Shown: in pieces, positions 1 through 8,893 of the stretch
Numbering within the stretch: position 1 is the stretch's first letter
Layout of the letters: each line of letters begins with the position of its first letter
From: Paraburkholderia ginsengiterrae
Lineage (GTDB): Bacteria > Pseudomonadota > Gammaproteobacteria > Burkholderiales > Burkholderiaceae
Assembly: GCF_001645125.1 (NCBI RefSeq)
Contig: NZ_LXKA01000338.1
Coordinates: 62,001 to 126,000, forward strand
DNA length: 64,000 nt
Reading direction: 5' to 3'
Position numbers and translations under genes: made by a program
The notes under the pieces: generated by a model
Told to the model about the DNA's origin: nothing
Database searches by the model: none
Seen by the model: the letters and a program-made list of their open reading frames with translations, nothing else

Positions 1-518
1 GGATGGTTGTGCACACCGAACACGGCGTCGCAGGGAAAACGGTCGAACAGGCCGTCGTCGATCATTTTCTGCGCGCCGCTGTCGATGCCGCTTTCCTCGG
101 CCGGCTGAAAGTACAGATGCACCGTGCCCGAGAAATTGCGCGTGGCCGCGAGACGTTGCGCGGCGCCCAGCAGCATGGTCGTGTGGCCGTCGTGGCCGCA
201 GGCGTGCATCTTGCCGTGCGTGCCGCTCGCATACGGCAAGTCGGTTTGCTCGATGATCGGCAGCGCGTCCATATCCGCGCGAATGCCGATGCTGCGCTTG
301 CCCTCGCCCACTTTCAGTGTGCCCACCACGCCCGTGCGGCCGACGCCGCGCGTGACCTGCCAGCCCCATTGCTCGAGCTTGTCGGCCACCAGCCCGCCGG
401 TTTGCAGTTCCTCGTAAGCCAGTTCAGGGTGGTGATGGATGTGATGACGAATCTCGCGCAGGCTTTCGGCAGCAGGCAACAGGTCGGACACTTCGGTAAA
501 ACGCGCGGATTCGCTCAT
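1..518 (-). CDS. M20 family amidohydrolase (hippurate hydrolase/IAA-amino acid hydrolase type), partial
   Basis: This is the N-terminal part (about 172 residues) of a metal-dependent amidohydrolase; the rest lies outside the window. The family hydrolyses N-acyl or aromatic amino-acid amides such as hippurate in the cytoplasm. Visible family signatures are RADMDALP, HACGHDGHT (metal-binding Cys and His) and QPAEE (the Glu pair holding the general base). The ATG at 518 is preceded by a GGAG about 8 nt upstream. The substrate cannot be told from this fragment; hippurate hydrolase is only the usual annotation. Confidence 0.9.
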   Translation of the reverse strand, partial: MSESARFTEVSDLLPAAESLREIRHHIHHHPELAYEELQTGGLVADKLEQWGWQVTRGVGRTGVVGTLKVGEGKRSIGIRADMDALPIIEQTDLPYASGTHGKMHACGHDGHTTMLLGAAQRLAATRNFSGTVHLYFQPAEESGIDSGAQKMIDDGLFDRFPCDAVFGVHNH

Positions 519-630
519 CGTGATGGCTCCAGGGATTCAGACCGCAAGACAGTGCGGCAAACAAAATAGCACTATAGCCACGCCGCTTTGTTCGAGTAAG
601 TCTTTTTCACCCTGATTAGCCGATGTGATG

Positions 631-3600
631 TCACCCGCCTGCCCGCGGGTCAGGTGCCGTCTCGGCGACGTCCGATTCGATACTCGACGGGCGCAGCATG
701 GCGGCGATCGTGTCGCCCGAAACTGCGGCGCTGTAGAGAAAGCCCTGTCCTTCGCTACACCCGTGCTCCACCAGAAAGCCTCGCTGCACGTCCGTCTCGA
801 CCCCTTCCGCTATCACGGCAAACTTCAATGCCTCGGCAATCGCAATGACCGCGAGTGTCAGTGCTTCGTATTCCGTGCCCTGGCCGATCTCCTGAACAAA
901 CGCTTTGTCGATCTTGATGCGGTCGATACTGAATCGCTTCAGATAGCTCAGGCTGGAATAGCCGGTACCGAAATCGTCGATGGCGATCTTGACGCCGAGC
1001 TGCCGCAGTTCCTGCAGGACGCGTGCGGCTTCGTCCGCGTTGCGCATCAGCGCGCCTTCCGTCACTTCGAGTTCGAGCATGTCCGCCCGGCAGCCTGTGT
1101 CGGCCAGCACGGCACGCACCATATTGACGAGATCCGAGCGCTCCAGCTGAAGCGGCGAAACGTTCACCGAGACGCGGATGGGCGGGAAGCCCTGCTCGCG
1201 CCAGCTGCACGCCTGCTCGCAGGCGGTTCTCAATACCCATTCGCCGAGCCCCTGAATCAGGCCGGTTTCTTCGGCAATCGGGATGAAAACGGCGGGCGAC
1301 ACCACGCCAAGCTCGTCGTCGCGCCAACGCAGCAGCGCCTCAGCGCCGAAGATGCGCCCCGTCAGCATGTCGATCTGCGGCTGATAGGCGACCTGAAGCG
1401 CTTTGGCCTTCACCGCCCGGCGCAGCCTGGTCGAAAGCTGCAAGCGCTCCGCGGCCGCCCGGTTCAGCTCGGGCCGGTAGAACTGGTAGCCGTTGCGTCC
1501 ACGCGACTTCGCGAGGTACATCGCGGCGTCGGCATTACGGATCAGCGTATCGGCATCGGCGCCGTCCTGCGGATAAGTGCTCACGCCGATGCTGGCCTCC
1601 ACGTACAGCTCCCGCTCGCCGGCGTAGAACGGCTCGGTCATGGGGGCAATCACCCGTTCGAGCATCGGCACCAACTGCTCATCGCCTGAGCGCGCGGCGA
1701 CGATGATGAACTCGTCCCCACCGTAACGCGCGACGAGGTCGTTTGAGCGGACCAGCCGCTGCAAGCGCTTCGCGACGCTCGCCAGCAGCGTGTCGCCGAC
1801 ACGATGGCCGAGCGAGTCATTGACCTCCTTGAAGCGGTCGAGGTCGAGGAACATCACGGATACCTGGCTGCCGGCCTCGGAGGCGCGGCCAATCGCTTCG
1901 CCGAGACGCTCGTCGAGCAAGGTACGGTTGGGGAGTTCGGTCAATGCGTCATATCTGGCCTGGTGCTCGAGGCGGGCCTGATACTCGACCAGCGCCGTGA
2001 CGTCGCTCATGACCCCCACGTGATGGGTCACACGCCCCTCTTCATCGCGCACGGGTGCGACCAGAACGTTATTCCAGAACTGTTCGCCGTTCTTCCGGAC
2101 ACACAGCAACGTGACGTTCGCCTCGGTGTTGCTGTTCATCGCATGACGAACCTCGGCCCATTTCTGCGGCTCCTCGTTCAGATTGAACAACGAATCGCAA
2201 TCCGCGCCGGTCACGTCGCTGGCGGAATAACCCGTGATGCGCTCAAAGGCCGGATTGGCGAACATCACAATGTTGCGGCCCAGCTGCGCTTGCGCAATCA
2301 CAATGCCGTTGATGCTCGCATCGATCGCTCTGCCCTGCAGGCGCAGCGCCAGTTCCGCTTTACGCCGGCCCGTAATGTTCTCGTAGGCGATCAGCACACC
2401 GATGGTGTTGCCCTTCTGATCCTCCAGCGGCAGCTTGGTCTCTGAAATCCACACTTCCGTGCCGTCGACCGCGACGGCCGAGCGCTCGAAATGCCGCCGC
2501 GTGAGCTCGCCCGACATCACCCTGAGGTCCTCGTCCTGGATCTGCCTGGGGTCGTCGCCCCACAGCAGGTCGTGGTCGCTCAGTCCGATCAGCGCTTCTC
2601 TGGACGGCAAGCCGGCGTCGCGCGCGTAAACCGCGTTGCCGCCAACATAGCGGTGCTTCGCGTTCTTCCAGGCGATGCCCTGTGGAATGTGATCGAGCAC
2701 GTATTCGAGCGTCTGCTTCGATTCGAACAACTCGGCTCGCGCGGCCAACTCCAGCGTGACGTCGACCATGACGGCCATCGTGGCGGCCTGCCCTTCGAAC
2801 GCAACATTCAGATGATGCACGTCCATGGACTTCCGCTCGCCGGACCGAGTCTGGTGAACCCATACACCGACCGCCTGCGTTTCGCCGAACGTTGTTTCCG
2901 GCCTGGCGTTGAAGCCCTCCTTCAGGCGGCTGAACTCATCGGCCGGGTGGACGTCTTCCAGCGACATGCCCAGCAATTCCCCTTCGTCATAGCCGAAGCT
3001 TCGCTGCGCGGCGCCATTGGCCGCGACAATCGCGAGCGATTCATTGTCGTAGATCCAGATCGGCAGGGGATGCTCATCGAAGAAGCGCTGGTAGCGGGCG
3101 CGCGCGGCGTCGGCCAGACGCAGCGCGGCCCGAAGCCGCCGGGCGATCCGGGTGTTCCAGCGCATCAGCCCAAGCAGCAAGGCGGCCGCCGTGAAGCCGC
3201 TCACCAGCAGCGCGGTGGAACCCCACCTGGCGTCCGACGACGACTTGCTGATCACGGAGTCGATCGTCGCATCGGCCTCCATCCGGACATCGACGACATG
3301 TTCGAGAACGCTGTAGAAGTAAGCATCGATTTCACTGAGCGCCGGATCGCCAAGATGCACGCTTCCAGGAAACTGCGTGACCCGCCGCGCCAGCGCGTTG
3401 CTGCGTTCGCCGAGCTTGCGCATCATCTCGTCGAGTTCATCCAGACGCGAGACGCAGTCCGAGCGGCCCCGGCAGCCAGTGCGAGCGTCACCGCTCAACT
3501 CGAGCAGTGTCGCCACCGGGAACTGATAGGCCGCCCGCTTGTAGAACGGGCGGGTGCTGATCAGCGTGTAGAGTTCGCCGTGCTCGTCCAGCATCATCTG

Positions 3601-3849
3601 CTGGACCTGATCGAGGTCGCGCTTCAGGCGTCCGGATTCCCGCAGCGTGCTGACCGAGTTTTCCTGCTCGAAGGTCTGGCGATGAGCGAGAAACGTATTC
3701 AGGCCAATTGCAGAAAGAATGAAAGCAACCGCAATGACTGTGAAAGTTTTCCGGGTGAATTCGCGATTAATTGCCAAACGCACGGAGCTTGCAGCGTAGC
3801 GTCGAGTCGAACGCTCGCTGCGCGTGCGATTTGGGTGCGGCGTAACCAT
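631..3849 (-). CDS. Membrane PAS-PAS-PAS-GGDEF-EAL cyclic-di-GMP protein
   Basis: A 1072-residue bifunctional c-di-GMP signalling protein. It has a membrane segment near residues 35-55, an extracytoplasmic helical sensor region, a second membrane segment near 210-230, three PAS-type domains (about 250-370, 375-495, 505-630), a GGDEF domain (about 640-795) and an EAL domain (about 815-1060). The cyclase motif is an intact GGDEF near residue 710. RSND lies exactly five residues before it, so the inhibitory RxxD I-site is present. The phosphodiesterase signatures EALLRW, DDFGTGYSS and KIDKAFV are also intact, so both activities are possible. It is probably monocistronic. The sensed signal is unknown. 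Confidence 0.93.
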   Translation of the reverse strand: MVTPHPNRTRSERSTRRYAASSVRLAINREFTRKTFTVIAVAFILSAIGLNTFLAHRQTFEQENSVSTLRESGRLKRDLDQVQQMMLDEHGELYTLISTRPFYKRAAYQFPVATLLELSGDARTGCRGRSDCVSRLDELDEMMRKLGERSNALARRVTQFPGSVHLGDPALSEIDAYFYSVLEHVVDVRMEADATIDSVISKSSSDARWGSTALLVSGFTAAALLLGLMRWNTRIARRLRAALRLADAARARYQRFFDEHPLPIWIYDNESLAIVAANGAAQRSFGYDEGELLGMSLEDVHPADEFSRLKEGFNARPETTFGETQAVGVWVHQTRSGERKSMDVHHLNVAFEGQAATMAVMVDVTLELAARAELFESKQTLEYVLDHIPQGIAWKNAKHRYVGGNAVYARDAGLPSREALIGLSDHDLLWGDDPRQIQDEDLRVMSGELTRRHFERSAVAVDGTEVWISETKLPLEDQKGNTIGVLIAYENITGRRKAELALRLQGRAIDASINGIVIAQAQLGRNIVMFANPAFERITGYSASDVTGADCDSLFNLNEEPQKWAEVRHAMNSNTEANVTLLCVRKNGEQFWNNVLVAPVRDEEGRVTHHVGVMSDVTALVEYQARLEHQARYDALTELPNRTLLDERLGEAIGRASEAGSQVSVMFLDLDRFKEVNDSLGHRVGDTLLASVAKRLQRLVRSNDLVARYGGDEFIIVAARSGDEQLVPMLERVIAPMTEPFYAGERELYVEASIGVSTYPQDGADADTLIRNADAAMYLAKSRGRNGYQFYRPELNRAAAERLQLSTRLRRAVKAKALQVAYQPQIDMLTGRIFGAEALLRWRDDELGVVSPAVFIPIAEETGLIQGLGEWVLRTACEQACSWREQGFPPIRVSVNVSPLQLERSDLVNMVRAVLADTGCRADMLELEVTEGALMRNADEAARVLQELRQLGVKIAIDDFGTGYSSLSYLKRFSIDRIKIDKAFVQEIGQGTEYEALTLAVIAIAEALKFAVIAEGVETDVQRGFLVEHGCSEGQGFLYSAAVSGDTIAAMLRPSSIESDVAETAPDPRAGG

Positions 3850-3922
3850 AGCTGGCCTCGAGTCCGTCAGTCCCTTGGGATAACGGCCTGCGCAACGAAG
3901 TTCTTGAGGTCCGCTCCAGTCT

Positions 3923-4207
3923 TCAGAACCGCCCTATCGCCTTCAGACGCCCGAGTTCAGCCGGCCGTGTGTAGGATCGGTATAGCTCGCCGACCGTACC
4001 AAAGGCGAGAGCCGGCTTCAGCGTTGCGCCGGGAAGCGCGTCGGCCAGCCAGGCGAACGCATTCATTTCACGTTGCGCCGCATGGACCGCGGCCGTCAGC
4101 GCCGTCAGCGCCTGCTCCGCCGAATGACCACCGAGGGAGACAAAGCAGCTCTCGAAAGGATGTTTTGCCGGAACTTCGGCACGTAAGGCTGATTTTGGAA
4201 GGGCCAA
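3923..4207 (-). CDS. Small hypothetical protein (94 aa)
   Basis: A 94-residue soluble-looking protein of unknown function. It has an Ala-rich helical middle (around residues 30-60) and no signal peptide or membrane segment. The start is a TTG preceded by GGAG at a 5-6 nt spacing, which favours a real gene over a chance frame. It lies just upstream of the PAS-GGDEF-EAL gene on the same strand and could be co-transcribed. I do not recognise the family. Confidence 0.5.
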   Translation of the reverse strand: MALPKSALRAEVPAKHPFESCFVSLGGHSAEQALTALTAAVHAAQREMNAFAWLADALPGATLKPALAFGTVGELYRSYTRPAELGRLKAIGRF

Positions 4208-4386
4208 ATCAATCTCCGACGCGGATTACCCCTCCTGTATAGCAACTGAATGTGACAATAAAAAACACGCCCTGCCGATAAAGCGCATCCATCCGCACGT
4301 CTCCCATCGAATCCAACCGAGGCGATCCCCCGTATATGAGGTCAGAGCCAGGCAATTACGCATGGCGCCTCAGGAGGGACCCAGCA

Positions 4387-4941
4387 ATGAAATGCAAGAC
4401 TATGTTCGTCGCCGCCGCGCTATCGGTAGCGGTGTCAGGCGCCTTTGCCGCCAGCGACACCGTCATGGTAGGCGGCCAGGCCATGTACCCCACCAAGGAC
4501 ATCGTGGATAACGCCGTCAACTCCGCTGACCACACCACCCTCGTTGCCGCGGTCAAAGCCGCGGGTCTCGTCAATACGCTAAAGGGCCCCGGCCCGTTCA
4601 CCGTGTTCGCGCCCACCAACGAGGCCTTTGCCGCGTTGCCGGCCGGCACGGTCGATACGCTCGTGAAGCCTGAAAACAAGGCCACGCTCACCAGCATCCT
4701 GACGTATCACGTCATTCCCGGGCGCTATGACTTCCGTAAGCTCGACGAAGCAATCAGGACCGGGGGCGGCAAGGCAGAACTGAAAACAATCAATGGAGAG
4801 CCGCTGACGTTCACCGAGAACGGCCCGCACAACATCGTCGTCACGGATGCCAACGGCCACACGGCGGCCATATCGACGTATGACGTCACTCAGAGCAACG
4901 GCGTCATCATGGTTGTCGATAAGGTTCTGATGCCCAAGTAG
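4387..4941 (+). CDS. Secreted fasciclin (FAS1) domain protein
   Basis: A 184-residue exported protein with one FAS1 domain, an adhesion-type fold found in many secreted bacterial proteins. A signal peptide (residues 1-20, ending near GAFAAS) is followed by the FAS1 domain, with the H1 motif FTVFAPTNEAFAALP and the H2-like TYHVIPG and VVDKVLMP motifs. An in-frame ATG exists upstream at 4336. The ATG at 4387 is chosen because it follows a strong AGGAGGG site and begins the signal peptide. A hairpin follows the stop. Confidence 0.9.
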   Translation: MKCKTMFVAAALSVAVSGAFAASDTVMVGGQAMYPTKDIVDNAVNSADHTTLVAAVKAAGLVNTLKGPGPFTVFAPTNEAFAALPAGTVDTLVKPENKATLTSILTYHVIPGRYDFRKLDEAIRTGGGKAELKTINGEPLTFTENGPHNIVVTDANGHTAAISTYDVTQSNGVIMVVDKVLMPK

Positions 4942-4943
4942 AG

Positions 4944-4984
4944 GACCGGTGCACGCGGACGGGGGTTCGAATTCCGCACCGGTC
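4944..4984 (+). terminator. Candidate terminator after the fasciclin gene
   Basis: A 9-bp perfect stem (gaccggtgc / gcaccggtc) with a 23-nt loop starts two bases after the fasciclin stop codon and is followed by a T-rich stretch. The loop is long, so this is a moderate candidate. Confidence 0.5.
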
Positions 4985-5166
4985 TGTCATTTTTAGCGCC
5001 GGGCGACGACTCACCCATATGCCTCGCAGTTGAACGTGCCCCATAGCGGTCCCGTCCGGCTGCGAGCAGCGGGTTGCGCTTTGCCGCTTCGCAACCGGTC
5101 GGCCTTTAGCGGTATAGGGGACTTCGGCGTTTCCAATGCGCGAGCCACCCTCACAGGAGAAATACC

Positions 5167-5451
5167 ATGGAAAAGTTGACGATGAGCGTTCTGTTGACGC
5201 GTGTCGCCGTCGCGGCGCTGTTCGCATGTGCCGCGACGTTTGCGCAGGCTGGCGGTAACGGCAACGGTGGAAGTGGCGGCGGCGGCGCTCACGGTGCGGC
5301 CACCGCGGGGATGACTTATCACGGCGAGCCCGTCTCGAGCCTGTGGAACCGGCCTCCTGGCGATATGAGCAAGAGCTCGGACTCAAGCCACACGGATATG
5401 TCCCGCATGACGCACGACGACAACAATATGTCTGCGAACTCTATGCAGTAA
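5167..5451 (+). CDS. Small glycine-rich secreted protein
   Basis: A 94-residue protein with a clear signal peptide (cleavage near TFAQAGG) followed by a Gly/Asn/Ser-rich mature part and a Met/Asp/Ser-rich tail. The ribosome site is AGGAG before the ATG. No catalytic motif is visible. It is probably a periplasmic or surface protein of unknown role. It lies alone between the fasciclin gene and the convergent phnN. Confidence 0.65.
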   Translation: MEKLTMSVLLTRVAVAALFACAATFAQAGGNGNGGSGGGGAHGAATAGMTYHGEPVSSLWNRPPGDMSKSSDSSHTDMSRMTHDDNNMSANSMQ

Positions 5452-5569
5452 GGGCTTGCACGATTGCCGGGAGCCAAAGCCTTGATGGTTTGCGCGCCCG
5501 GCATCCCGCCGCACCGTGACGTGCAGCGACGGGACGAGGGAGTTGATGGCGACACCCGGATACTACGGG

Positions 5570-6124
5570 TTACTGAACTTCGCTCTCGGCCTTCAGAACC
5601 GCAATCAACTCGTGCCCGGCATCATCCAGTGCGCCGGAATTGTCGATCGTCGTGCAGCGCACGCCGTGCGGCAGCGAAAATGGCGCACGCCTTGCAAGGC
5701 GCGCCGCCACCTGCTCCGCCGACTCGCGCGCCCGCTCGCCCAGCCGCGCCTCGAGAATATGCGGCGCGGCGTCCACGTGCACCACTTCCGCGTGCGGATA
5801 GCGCACCAACGTATGCTGCAAATGCTGGCGCGAGCCGTTGACGACCACCGTGCAACCGCGCGCAAGCCACGCGTCGACTTCGATACCAATGCCATAGCGC
5901 AGCGAATGGCTCGACCATTCGAGCGCGAACAGGCCGAGCACGGAGCGCGCGGCGAACTCTTCGACGCTCAACGCCACGTGCACCTCGCCATGACCACTCG
6001 GCCGCGTGATGTAGCGGTGCGCGAACAGAATCGGCTCGCCCATCAGACGCTTGCGCGCAAACGCCAGCAAAGAATCCTTGCCTGCGCCGGATGGCCCCAT
6101 TACGTAGATCAAACGCCCTGCCAT
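5570..6124 (-). CDS. phnN: Ribose 1,5-bisphosphokinase PhnN
   Basis: A 184-residue kinase that phosphorylates ribose 1,5-bisphosphate to PRPP, the last step linking C-P lyase products to nucleotide metabolism. The P-loop GPSGAGKDS is at residues 10-18 and the guanylate-kinase-like fold runs the whole length. The ATG at 6124 is two bases beyond the stop of the DUF1045 gene and has a GAGG-type site, so an upstream extension of the frame is rejected. It is the third gene of the leftward phnF-DUF1045-phnN unit, opposite phnGHIJKLM. Confidence 0.93.
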   Translation of the reverse strand: MAGRLIYVMGPSGAGKDSLLAFARKRLMGEPILFAHRYITRPSGHGEVHVALSVEEFAARSVLGLFALEWSSHSLRYGIGIEVDAWLARGCTVVVNGSRQHLQHTLVRYPHAEVVHVDAAPHILEARLGERARESAEQVAARLARRAPFSLPHGVRCTTIDNSGALDDAGHELIAVLKAESEVQ

Positions 6125-6126
6125 GG

Positions 6127-6849
6127 TTACGTCACCTCGCAGTTCTGAAACGGCACTCGCTGCCACAATTTGAACGGTTCGCCGGGCGCCGGCTCGACAA
6201 AGAGCGCGGCGTGATCGACGGCGAGCGGCCCCAGCACGGGCGTGCGTGCCTGCCACCATGCCACCAGCACGGCGCGTTCCTGCGCGTCGGCGAGCGAGTT
6301 GGACAGCGTCATGTGAAAGCGGAATTCGTCGAACACATACGGATAACCCCATTCGACCAGCAGCGCGCGCTGGCGTTCGCTCAGCGGCGCGGCGAGCCGG
6401 CGCGCCAGATCGGCCGCCGAGGGCCGCGCGCGCAATGCGTCGAGCGTCTGCAGCGCGCTCGACGCGACGTCTCGAACACGGGATTCGCCTTGCGGATCGG
6501 CGGGACGCAGCGCAACGAAGTCGCCGAGCGTCGCGGCTTCCACCGGCAACGCGAACGCGCTTTGCTGCGCGGCCCAGGCACGCGTGGCGTGCAGCACGTC
6601 CGCCTGCGTCACGCCGTCGGCGAGCCGGAATGGCGCGACCAGCGTGCCGTGCCAGCCGTAGCGGCGCGGGGCTTCGGTGAGCGCCGTGAGCGGACGCGTG
6701 AGCGCATCAGGCTGCGGTGGCGTACAGGGTTCGCCGCTTTCCGCATCGCGAGCGAGCCACGCTGAACCGGCCTGCCACCACGCCGAATCGCGCGATGGTG
6801 CGTAGTACACAGCAAAACGAGCCTCGGCGCCCCAGACCGCGCCGCTCAT
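6127..6849 (-). CDS. DUF1045 family, 2H phosphoesterase-like protein of the phn locus
   Basis: A 240-residue protein with the two HxT motifs of 2H phosphoesterases: HGT at 67-69 and HMT at 179-181. These residues normally cleave cyclic or linear phosphodiesters. Its ATG overlaps the phnF stop (ATGA), and phnN begins two bases after its own stop, so the three genes are tightly coupled. No phnP homologue is visible in the window. I infer, without proof, that this protein may do the PhnP step, opening the ribosyl 1,2-cyclic phosphate made by C-P lyase. Confidence 0.85.
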   Translation of the reverse strand: MSGAVWGAEARFAVYYAPSRDSAWWQAGSAWLARDAESGEPCTPPQPDALTRPLTALTEAPRRYGWHGTLVAPFRLADGVTQADVLHATRAWAAQQSAFALPVEAATLGDFVALRPADPQGESRVRDVASSALQTLDALRARPSAADLARRLAAPLSERQRALLVEWGYPYVFDEFRFHMTLSNSLADAQERAVLVAWWQARTPVLGPLAVDHAALFVEPAPGEPFKLWQRVPFQNCEVT

Positions 6850-7604
6850 AGATCGTGCTCCACCAGCAGTTGCACGCGGTCCGCCGCAAAGTGCGTAAAG
6901 CCGTATTTGACCGGCGTGCCTTGCAGATCGACGTCGACGTTCTCGACCCACAGCACCGGTTGCTGCCGGTTGATATTCAGCCGCCGCGCCACTTCCGGCT
7001 CAGGCAGCACGCTGCCGATCCGGCTCCACTTGCGCAGATAGTCGTTCACGCCGAGTTCCGCCATCGCCTTGGTCACGCTGCCGGTGCGCTCCAGCACCGC
7101 CGGCAGGTCCGCGAAACGTGCCGCGGGATACCAGTTGCGCGCGAACGTGAGCGGCACACCGTCGGATTCGTGCAGCGATTCGATCCGATAGACCAGCGCG
7201 CCGGCCCGCAGGCTCAGCGCTTTCGCGACATTCGGCTCGGCCTTCACGCGCGCGGCCGACAACATCTTGCCGGCCGCCGTGTGATGCTGCTGGCGCAAGT
7301 TTTCTGTAAACCGCGTGCGCCGGCCAATCGTATAGTCGATGGCGCCCGGCTGCACGAAGGTGCCACGCCCCTGCTCGACGCTGACGAGGCCCAGCGCGGC
7401 AAGCCCGAGCATCGCCCGGCGCACGGTATGGCGGTTCACGTCGAAGCGCTTGGCCAGTTCCCCTTCGCTCGGCAAACGCCCTTCTTCGCCAAAACCACTG
7501 GCGGCGATTTCCGCCGCCAGAATCTGCTCGATCTGCCGCCAGACGGCAACGCCCGCGCCGCGTTCGAGCGTCGTGCCCGGCGTCGCGTTGTCGTTCGATG
7601 TCAT
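6846..7604 (-). CDS. phnF: GntR/HutC-family regulator PhnF
   Basis: A 252-residue transcription factor. An N-terminal winged helix (about residues 20-90) carries the GntR core LPSEGELAKRFDVNRHTVRRA, and a C-terminal UTRA ligand-binding domain (about 110-245) follows. PhnF proteins usually repress phosphonate genes and respond to phosphate or phosphonate-related signals. It diverges from phnG across a short intergenic region containing a perfect 20-bp palindrome (7718-7737), which could be its operator for both transcripts. It overlaps the DUF1045 start by ATGA. Confidence 0.92.
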   Translation of the reverse strand: MTSNDNATPGTTLERGAGVAVWRQIEQILAAEIAASGFGEEGRLPSEGELAKRFDVNRHTVRRAMLGLAALGLVSVEQGRGTFVQPGAIDYTIGRRTRFTENLRQQHHTAAGKMLSAARVKAEPNVAKALSLRAGALVYRIESLHESDGVPLTFARNWYPAARFADLPAVLERTGSVTKAMAELGVNDYLRKWSRIGSVLPEPEVARRLNINRQQPVLWVENVDVDLQGTPVKYGFTHFAADRVQLLVEHDL

Positions 7605-7717
7605 GGTGCTGTCATTCCCTTGGGTTCAAATATTCGTATGACGTGCATTGTAGTGCGCCAGCCGTGATGGAAATATGAAACGGTGCACATGTGCGGAACC
7701 ACTAGACAAGCATACTC

Positions 7718-7737
7718 CTAAACGTCTAGACGTTTAG
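7718..7737. promoter_or_regulatory. Perfect 20-bp palindrome, candidate PhnF operator
   Basis: The sequence ctaaacgtctagacgtttag is its own reverse complement. It lies between the divergent phnF and phnG genes, 48 nt before the phnG ATG. A further tctagac-like half-site (actagac) occurs at about 7701. GntR-family regulators bind such palindromes as dimers. Assignment to PhnF is inferred from position. Confidence 0.6.
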
Positions 7738-7784
7738 ATGAATAGATGGTCAAATGTCTACTCGCTGGATCAACAGGAAATTCA

Positions 7785-8282
7785 ATGAGCGCCACTTCCG
7801 CCTCACCTTCCTCCGCTCCGCCGTCGTCTGTCCGGCGCGCCTGGATGGCCGTGCTGGCCCGCACACCGCGCGCCGATCTCGAAGCCGCGCTGGAGCACGC
7901 GTTGCGCGACATCCCCACCCCCACTTATGACTGGCTGCGGCCGCCCGAGATCGGACTCGCGATGGTGCGCGGCCGTGTCGGCGGCAGCGGCGACCCGTTC
8001 AATCTCGGTGAAGCCACCGTCACGCGCACCACCTTGCGGCTGCGCGAAACGGGCGGCGCTGCCGCGGCAGTCGGCGTGGCATGTCATCTGGGCCGGGACC
8101 GCCGCCGCGCGGAACTGGCCGCGCTGGCCGACGCGCTGCTGCAAATGCCCGAGCATCACGCTTCACTGCACGCGCAACTGATCGAGCCGTTGGCCGCGCG
8201 GCATGCAGTCCGGCGAGCCGAACGGCAACAGGATGCGGCGGCCACGCGCGTCGAATTCTTCACGATGGTCCGGGGCGACTGA
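7785..8282 (+). CDS. phnG: C-P lyase core subunit PhnG
   Basis: A 165-residue subunit of the PhnGHIJ core complex, which with PhnI transfers the phosphonate onto ribose from a nucleoside triphosphate. The conserved features are a helical N-terminus (MAVLART-type), the DWLRPPEIGLAMVRGR segment and the FNLGEATVTR segment. The ATG at 7785 has AGGA upstream; an earlier in-frame ATG at 7746 lacks this and is rejected. It is the first gene of the phnGHIJKLM operon and its stop overlaps the phnH start by one base. Confidence 0.93.
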   Translation: MSATSASPSSAPPSSVRRAWMAVLARTPRADLEAALEHALRDIPTPTYDWLRPPEIGLAMVRGRVGGSGDPFNLGEATVTRTTLRLRETGGAAAAVGVACHLGRDRRRAELAALADALLQMPEHHASLHAQLIEPLAARHAVRRAERQQDAAATRVEFFTMVRGD

Positions 8283-8893
8283 TGGAAAACTCACCGATTG
8301 CATTGTCCACTTTGACGCCGGGCTTCTCCGATCCGGTCCACGACACCCAGGCGGTGTTCCGCACCTTGCTCGACGCGCTGTCGCGGCCGGGCACGGTCGG
8401 CGTGGTGGAAGACGTCCTGCCCGAAGCGCGCGCCGACCACGCCGAACTGGCCGCCTTCGCCGCACTGCTCACGCTATGCGACTACGCCACGCCGGTATGG
8501 CTCGCGCAAGCCGATACCGCACTCAGCTCGGCTTTGCGCTTTCATACGGGAGCGCCGCTGGTCGACGAACTGGGGCAAGCCGCTTTCGCCTATATCCACG
8601 ACGCCGGTGCGCTGCCGCCGCTGGAGAGTTTCGCGCCCGGCACGGCAGAATCGCCCGAGCAATCGGTCACGCTGCTGATCCGTGTCGACGCGCTGACGGG
8701 CGGCGCCCCGGTGGTACTGAGCGGCCCCGGTATTCAGCACACCGCAACGATTGCGCCAGTGGGCCTGCCCGAACGCTTTTGGCATGAACGCGCGGCCCTC
8801 GCGCCGCTCTTTCCGTGCGGCATCGATTGCTATCTCGTCTGCGGCAACCGCCTGATCGGCCTGCCGCGCACAACTCAAGCGAAGGTGAACTGA
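8282..8893 (+). CDS. phnH: C-P lyase core subunit PhnH
   Basis: A 203-residue core subunit of carbon-phosphorus lyase. The N-terminal PGFSDPVHDTQAVFR segment and the LSRPGTVG segment are typical of PhnH. It has a PLP-transferase-like fold but binds no cofactor and holds the core complex together. The ATG shares its A with the phnG stop (TGATG), and the phnI ATG overlaps the phnH stop in the same way, indicating translational coupling. Confidence 0.93.
   Translation: MENSPIALSTLTPGFSDPVHDTQAVFRTLLDALSRPGTVGVVEDVLPEARADHAELAAFAALLTLCDYATPVWLAQADTALSSALRFHTGAPLVDELGQAAFAYIHDAGALPPLESFAPGTAESPEQSVTLLIRVDALTGGAPVVLSGPGIQHTATIAPVGLPERFWHERAALAPLFPCGIDCYLVCGNRLIGLPRTTQAKVN

Noticed and set aside
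2491-4242. A 583-codon rightward open frame
   Set aside because: It lies antisense to the PAS-GGDEF-EAL gene, has no domain or ribosome site, and is an effect of GC-rich codon use.
7609-7622. Pho-box upstream of phnG
   Set aside because: Only one ctgtcat half matches; the second half at the expected spacing is absent.
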